Source: Streptomyces griseoviridis (lineage in GTDB: Bacteria > Actinomycetota > Actinomycetes > Streptomycetales > Streptomycetaceae). Taken from it: a DNA stretch of 64,000 nt. The position numbers and the translations under genes were made by a program. This document shows, piece after piece, positions 60,286-64,000 of this stretch (position 1 is the stretch's first letter; every line of letters begins with the position of its first letter). The notes beneath the pieces were generated by a model, which was not told where the DNA came from, did no database searches, and saw only the letters and a list, made by a program, of their open reading frames with translations. The stretch is from positions 248,001 through 312,000 of the forward strand of contig BMSM01000006.1 of assembly GCA_014649155.1 (NCBI GenBank). Reading direction: 5' to 3'.

Positions 60286-60783
60286 ATGAGGCAGATGAGT
60301 CCGCCGACCCCCGAGGAACTCGTCGCGCACTACGGGCTGGAGCCGATCCCGCGCGAGGGCGGCCTGTTCCGGCGCACCTGGGCCGGACCCGAACGCCCCG
60401 ACGGCCGCCCGGCGGGCACCGCGATCGTCGCGCTGCTGACCGCCCGCCCCGGCGACTTCTCCGCCCTGCACCGCCTGACCGCCGACGAGATCTGGCACCA
60501 CTACCTCGGCGACCCCCTCGACCTGCTCCTCCTCGCCCCCGACGGCACCGCCCGTACGGCGGTCCTGGGACCGGACGTCCTGGGCGGCCAGCACGTCCAG
60601 CTCACCGTCCCGGCCGGCACCTGGATGGGCGGCAGGGTCGGGCCGGGTGGCGCCTGGACACTCTTCGGCTGCACGATGGCCCCCGGCTTCACCGCCGCGG
60701 ACTACGAGCACGGCGACGCGGACGAGCTGACGGCTCGCTACCCGGCCGAAGCGGCCCGGATCATGGAACTGTGCCGCCCATGA
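60286..60783 (+). CDS. DUF985 cupin protein
   Basis: A 165-residue cupin of the DUF985 type: LFRRTWAGPE, FSALHRLTADEIWHHYLGDPL (metal-binding histidines) and the C-terminal FGCTMAPGFTAADYE are family marks. It may act on a small sugar or ketose-like substrate; unknown. Its stop overlaps the next gene's start (ATGA), so it is coupled to a dehydrogenase. Confidence 0.88.
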   Translation: MRQMSPPTPEELVAHYGLEPIPREGGLFRRTWAGPERPDGRPAGTAIVALLTARPGDFSALHRLTADEIWHHYLGDPLDLLLLAPDGTARTAVLGPDVLGGQHVQLTVPAGTWMGGRVGPGGAWTLFGCTMAPGFTAADYEHGDADELTARYPAEAARIMELCRP

Positions 60784-61544
60784 GCCTCCTTGACGGACAG
60801 ACAGCCCTGGTCACCGGCGCGGGCGGCGGCATCGGCCGGGGCATCGCCCTGCGCCTGGCGCAGGAGGGCGCGGCGGTCGCGGTGCACTGCCGTACGTCGG
60901 TGGCGGCGGCCGGCGACGTCGTGGACCTGGTGCGCGGGCGCGGGGGCCGGGCGGTGGTGCTGCGGGCCGACCTCACCGACGAGGACGCCTGCCGGAACCT
61001 GGTCGAGGAGGCCGCCGACTGGGGCGCCGGACGGCTGGACACGCTGGTCAACAACGCGGCCGTCCAGCCGGTGCGCGCCTTGCCCGGGATGCCGGCCGCC
61101 GCGTGGCGGTCGGTGGTGGACACCGACCTGACCAGCGTCTTCGCGTGCACGCAGGCGGCGGCGGAGGTGATGCGCCGCACCGGCACCGGCGGCACCGTCA
61201 CCCACATCGCCTCGATCGAGGCCCGCGCCCCCGCCCCCGGGCACGCCCACTACGGCGCCGCCAAGGCGGCGGTCGTGACACACGCCCGCGCGGCGGCCCT
61301 GGAGTACGGCCCGTGGGGCATCCGCGTCAACACCGTCTCCCCCGGCCTCACCGACCGGGCCGGTCTGACCGAGTCCTGGCCCGAGGGTGTACGACGCTGG
61401 CTCGCGGCGGCGCCCGCCGGCCGGCTCGGACGCCCCGAGGACATCGGCGACGCCTGCGTGTTCCTCGCCTCCCCGCTGGCCTCCTTCATCACCGGCCACG
61501 ACCTGGTGGTGGACGGGGGAGTCTCGGCCCGGCCGTCCTGGTGA
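60780..61544 (+). CDS. Short-chain dehydrogenase/reductase
   Basis: A 254-residue Rossmann-fold enzyme: TGAGGGIGRG (cofactor site), NNAAVQP, catalytic Ser in HIASIEA and YGAAK (Tyr/Lys). CRTS after strand 2 suggests NADPH. Substrate unknown. Coupled to the DUF985 cupin gene. Confidence 0.92.
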   Translation: MSLLDGQTALVTGAGGGIGRGIALRLAQEGAAVAVHCRTSVAAAGDVVDLVRGRGGRAVVLRADLTDEDACRNLVEEAADWGAGRLDTLVNNAAVQPVRALPGMPAAAWRSVVDTDLTSVFACTQAAAEVMRRTGTGGTVTHIASIEARAPAPGHAHYGAAKAAVVTHARAAALEYGPWGIRVNTVSPGLTDRAGLTESWPEGVRRWLAAAPAGRLGRPEDIGDACVFLASPLASFITGHDLVVDGGVSARPSW

Positions 61545-61589
61545 CGTGTCCGCCCGCCGGGCCGTCCTGCGACCCGTGCCGTCGATCCC

Positions 61590-62003
61590 GTGCCCGTCGA
61601 TCCCGTCGTCGGACCTGTCCTGCCGGCCCGTCCCGGTGAGCGCGGCGCCGCCGCGTCCGTCACCACGATCCCCTTCGACGTCGGCACCCCGGGCGGCCGG
61701 GGCGCCGTCCAGGTCACCCTGGACCCGGGCCGCACCGGCGACAACACGGTCCGGGCCGTCGTCCTCGACGCCGACGGCGCCCTGACCGCCGTACCCGGGC
61801 TCCCCCTCTCCTTCACTCTCCCCGGCACTCTCCCCGACCGGGACGCCGGCCCGATCGACGCGGGACTTGTCGACCGGGGCGGCTACTGGAGCACCAGCTC
61901 CCTCACCCTCCCCCTCCCGGGCGCCTGGACGGTCCGGGCGACGGTCCGCACCTCCGGCCTGGACCAGACGACGGCGACCCGCCCGGCCCGGACCGGACGA
62001 TGA
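61590..62003 (+). CDS. Orphan YtkA-like domain, paralogue of the CopC-CopD C-terminus; possible remnant
   Basis: A frame of 137 residues with GTG start. From about residue 24 it matches, position by position, the last domain of the copper protein at 6756-8723: VQVTLDPGRTGDNTVRAVVL against VRVELDPARTGANDVHIYVE, GYWSTSSLTLPLPGAWTVRA against GHWSASEVQIPMAGDWTVAA, and VRTSGLDQTT against VRTSDIDQVT. It has no signal peptide and no CopC or CopD part, and its first 23 residues look random. It is either a truncated duplicate or a cytoplasmic domain protein; I favour a remnant. Confidence 0.6.
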   Translation: MPVDPVVGPVLPARPGERGAAASVTTIPFDVGTPGGRGAVQVTLDPGRTGDNTVRAVVLDADGALTAVPGLPLSFTLPGTLPDRDAGPIDAGLVDRGGYWSTSSLTLPLPGAWTVRATVRTSGLDQTTATRPARTGR

Positions 62004-62123
62004 CCCGCCCGTGATCCAGCTCACGCGGAACCGTTCCCTCGCTCCGGAGAGACCAGGGTGTGAGGTGCGGACACGAGCGGGACCTGAGCGACGGACATGA
62101 GCGACGGGCGATGAGCGACGGAC

Positions 62124-62813
62124 ATGAGTGAGCGCCTGCGCGCGCGCATCCGGGCGGGCGACCGGGACGCCTTCGCGGAGCTGTACGAGGAGTACGCGCG
62201 CCCCGTCTACAACTACGCCTACCGGCTGACCGGTGACTGGTCGACCGCGGAGGAGGTGATGGGGGACACCTTCCTGGAGGCCTGGCGCGGCCGGACCCGG
62301 CTCGACCCGGACCGCGGCGCGCTCGGGCCGTGGCTGCTGGGCATCGCGACGAACAAGGCCCGCAACGCCAACCGCGGCACCGGCCGGCGGCTGGCCTTCC
62401 TGGCCCGCCGCCCGGCGCCGGAACCGGTGGCCGACTTCGCCGAGGAGAGCGCCGGACGCCTCGACGACGCCCGCCGGCTGGCCGCCGTACGCCAGGTCCT
62501 CGGACGGCTGCGGCGTACGGAACGCGAGGTGCTGGCCCTGTGCGTCTGGTCCGGCCTCGACTACCCGCAGGCCGCCGAGGCCCTGGGCGTCCCGGTCGGC
62601 ACCGTGCGGTCCCGGCTGTCCCGGGCCCGCGCCAGGCTGCGCCGCCTGACCGACCGGTATCTGGAGGAGGAGCGGCGCGGGCCGCCCGGGACGGCCCGCG
62701 CCCGGAAGCCGGCGGTGGACCCGGAACTCCCCCACCGCCACGGAGAGATACCCGGTGAGACCGCGTTCGCGGCTCTGCCGACAGCCCAGCGGACGAAGGA
62801 GGCACCCCGATGA
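62124..62813 (+). CDS. ECF RNA polymerase sigma factor
   Basis: A 229-residue group 4 sigma factor. Region 2: DAFAELYEEYARPVYNYAYR and STAEEVMGDTFLEAWR; region 4: LRRTEREVLALCVWSGLDYP, VPVGTVRSRLSRARARLR (about 128-180). A 50-residue tail follows. Several in-frame and out-of-frame ATGAGCGACGG-like repeats at 62096-62130 make the start uncertain; ATG 62124 gives the standard N-terminus. The stop overlaps the next gene (ATGA). Confidence 0.9.
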   Translation: MSERLRARIRAGDRDAFAELYEEYARPVYNYAYRLTGDWSTAEEVMGDTFLEAWRGRTRLDPDRGALGPWLLGIATNKARNANRGTGRRLAFLARRPAPEPVADFAEESAGRLDDARRLAAVRQVLGRLRRTEREVLALCVWSGLDYPQAAEALGVPVGTVRSRLSRARARLRRLTDRYLEEERRGPPGTARARKPAVDPELPHRHGEIPGETAFAALPTAQRTKEAPR

Positions 62814-63883
62814 ACGCCACCGGTAACGGACCCGACCGGGCCCCCCGCCACCACGGCGCCGAGGGGGCCGGCCGGGAGGAGACGGACCGCGACCCGCTGC
62901 TCCGCCTCCTGCCGCCCCCGCCCGAACGGGACCTCTCCGCCGAGCGGCACTTCCACCACAAGGACCGCCTGATGCACCTCATCGACAACGACCGTGCCCG
63001 TGAGCCCCGCCCGTCCCGGTCCCGCCCGTTCCTGCGCCGCCCGGCGCTGTGGACCCCGCTGGCGGCCACCGCCCTGGCGGGCGTCCTCGCCGTCACGCTC
63101 ACCACCACCGGCGACGACCGCCCCACCCCGCCGGGCGGCGGCGCGGCCGTCCTGCTCCAGCAGGTCGCCGAGGTGGCGGCCCGGACCGAGGCCACCGCCG
63201 TCCGCGACGACCAGTACGTCTACGTCAAGAGCCTGAGCGCCGGTGCGGAGCTTGAGGAGGACGGCACCTACCGGGCGGCGGGCGAGCCGGCCGAACGGGA
63301 GGTGTGGTGGTCCCAGGACCCCGCTCCCGCGAAGACGGTCGGCCTGATCCACGAGAACGGCTCCTACTTCCCCGTCAACGAACTGGTCCCGCCCGGCTCC
63401 GAGGGCGTCCCCGCCGGCCTCGACCGCCCCACCTACACCTGGCTCTCCACCCTCCCCACCGACCCCGACCGACTCCTCGAGCGCCTGTACGACCTGACCG
63501 ACCCGGACGACGGCCAGGAGAAGGCCCAGGCAGTCTTCGACACCATCGGCGACCTGCTCTCCGAGACGTACATGCCCCCACGCAACGCCGCCGCCCTCTA
63601 CCGGGCCGCCGCGAAGATCCCCGGCGTGACCAGGGAGACGGACGCCGAGGACGCGGCGGGCCGGCACGGCTACGGCATCCGCCGCACCGACACCCGCGCC
63701 GCCACCGCCACCGAGTGGGTCTTCGCCCCCGACACCCTCATCTACCTCGGCGAACGCACCTACCTCACCCGCGACACGACGTCCGGCAAGGCAGGCCAGA
63801 CCCTGGAGGAGAACGCGGTCCTGACCCGGGGTGTGGTGGACGCCTACCGGGCCCGCCCGGACTCGCCCACCGACCCGGCGTGA
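62810..63883 (+). CDS. CU044_5270-family membrane protein coupled to the ECF sigma factor
   Basis: A 357-residue protein with a cytoplasmic N-terminus (1-72), one helix (about 75-97, ALWTPLAATALAGVLAVTLTT) and an extracellular part with WWSQDPAPAKTV, TYTWLSTLPTDPDRLLERLY and VTRETDAEDAAGRHGYGI, as in the actinobacterial CU044_5270 family. This family regularly follows ECF sigma genes and may serve as, or with, the anti-sigma factor; the N-terminal FHHKDRLMHLIDND could bind the sigma factor. Confidence 0.85.
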   Translation: MNATGNGPDRAPRHHGAEGAGREETDRDPLLRLLPPPPERDLSAERHFHHKDRLMHLIDNDRAREPRPSRSRPFLRRPALWTPLAATALAGVLAVTLTTTGDDRPTPPGGGAAVLLQQVAEVAARTEATAVRDDQYVYVKSLSAGAELEEDGTYRAAGEPAEREVWWSQDPAPAKTVGLIHENGSYFPVNELVPPGSEGVPAGLDRPTYTWLSTLPTDPDRLLERLYDLTDPDDGQEKAQAVFDTIGDLLSETYMPPRNAAALYRAAAKIPGVTRETDAEDAAGRHGYGIRRTDTRAATATEWVFAPDTLIYLGERTYLTRDTTSGKAGQTLEENAVLTRGVVDAYRARPDSPTDPA

Positions 63884-63900
63884 CCCGCCCCACACCCTGA

Positions 63901-63931
63901 AAGGCCCCGACCCCTGCCCGGTCGGGGCCTT
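63901..63931 (+). terminator. Intrinsic terminator after the ECF operon
   Basis: AAGGCCCCGAC (63901-63911) pairs with GTCGGGGCCTT (63921-63931), followed by TT, 17 bases past the stop. Confidence 0.85.
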
Positions 63932-63946
63932 TTCGCCCCCAACACG

Positions 63947-63978
63947 TCGAAGGCCCCCTGTTTCCAGGGGGCCTTCGA
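63947..63978. terminator. Second hairpin, possibly for a gene beyond the window
   Basis: A perfect 14-bp stem (TCGAAGGCCCCCTG with CAGGGGGCCTTCGA) with loop TTTC. Two close hairpins suggest that a convergent transcript arrives from beyond base 64000. The last bases (GTGCC...GGCAC) are too short to identify. Confidence 0.7.
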
Positions 63979-64000
63979 CATCGTGCCCGGTGAGGCACTG

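Noticed and set aside
63978..64000. Start of a tRNA gene at the window edge
   Set aside because: The last 22 bases could flank a tRNA, but none of its arms is inside the window, so it cannot be supported.

Overview
This 64-kb window is very GC-rich, dense in GTG starts and has the gene families of a Streptomyces chromosome (twin SigB/SigF-type sigma factors, SSI-type protease inhibitor, ANTAR proteins, SEC-C/DUF5926 protein, prim-pol proteins). From memory, the gene order (serS, pheA, dtpA-copper genes, ..., sigN, sigF, tadA, upp) matches the core region SCO396x to SCO404x of S. coelicolor. There is no rRNA, CRISPR array, insertion sequence, prophage or recognisable antibiotic cluster, so I read it as conserved core arm-proximal chromosome with some local repeat-driven variation.

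Layout. 1-5.4 kb: end of an ABC exporter, a HAD phosphatase coupled to serS, a gene-free interval packed with DnaA boxes, then pheA. 5.4-11.7 kb: an extracytoplasmic copper-handling operon (Sco, PCuAC chaperone, CopC-CopD, DyP peroxidase) preceded by a YcnI-like protein. 11.9-20 kb: SigB-type switch components (two HATPase proteins, a SpoIIE-like phosphatase), Xaa-Pro aminopeptidase, a degenerate prim-pol protein, a SEC-C protein and a GDPD phosphodiesterase. 20-28.5 kb: HtrA-type protease, tRNA-Ser(UGA), a second prim-pol protein, a small Asn/Gln-rich secreted protein, an ECF sigma factor, an acyl-CoA synthetase, and an MFS/TetR pair with operators. 28.5-37.2 kb: a 1543-residue signalling protein with two PAS domains, a kinase-like core without its histidine, a 700-residue Pro/Ala linker and two receiver-like domains; an SSI inhibitor; tRNA-Ser(GCU) and tRNA-Arg(ACG); three metabolic or unknown genes.

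37.3-44.4 kb is a translationally coupled OmpR/histidine kinase/GT2-GtrA/GT39 operon, probably for sensing and modifying the cell surface with polyprenyl-phosphate-linked sugar, followed by a TetR gene whose 3' end has been extended by a 21-bp tandem repeat into the convergent gene. 44.3-47 kb holds a PPOX protein, a STAS protein and two GAF-ANTAR RNA-binding regulators. 46.9-51 kb is a MarR-controlled drug exporter carrying three extra beta-sandwich domains, next to a YceI protein with the same domain. 51.7-58.6 kb is the sigN/sigF pair, small proteins, tRNA-Ser(CGA), tadA with its usual partner, upp and a LytR_C protein. 58.6-64 kb has small secreted proteins, an HhH-GPD protein, a cupin/SDR pair, an orphan domain paralogous to the C-terminus of the copper protein, and an ECF sigma factor coupled to a CU044_5270-family membrane protein.

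The observations most worth pursuing are the DnaA-box cluster between serS and pheA (probably the replication-control cluster known as D78 in S. coelicolor), the pseudo-kinase hybrid protein, the exporter/YceI pair sharing beta domains with three MarR operator-like sites, the curlin-like secreted protein, and the degenerate prim-pol protein behind iteron-like repeats. All identifications rest on reading motifs by eye; no database search was run.
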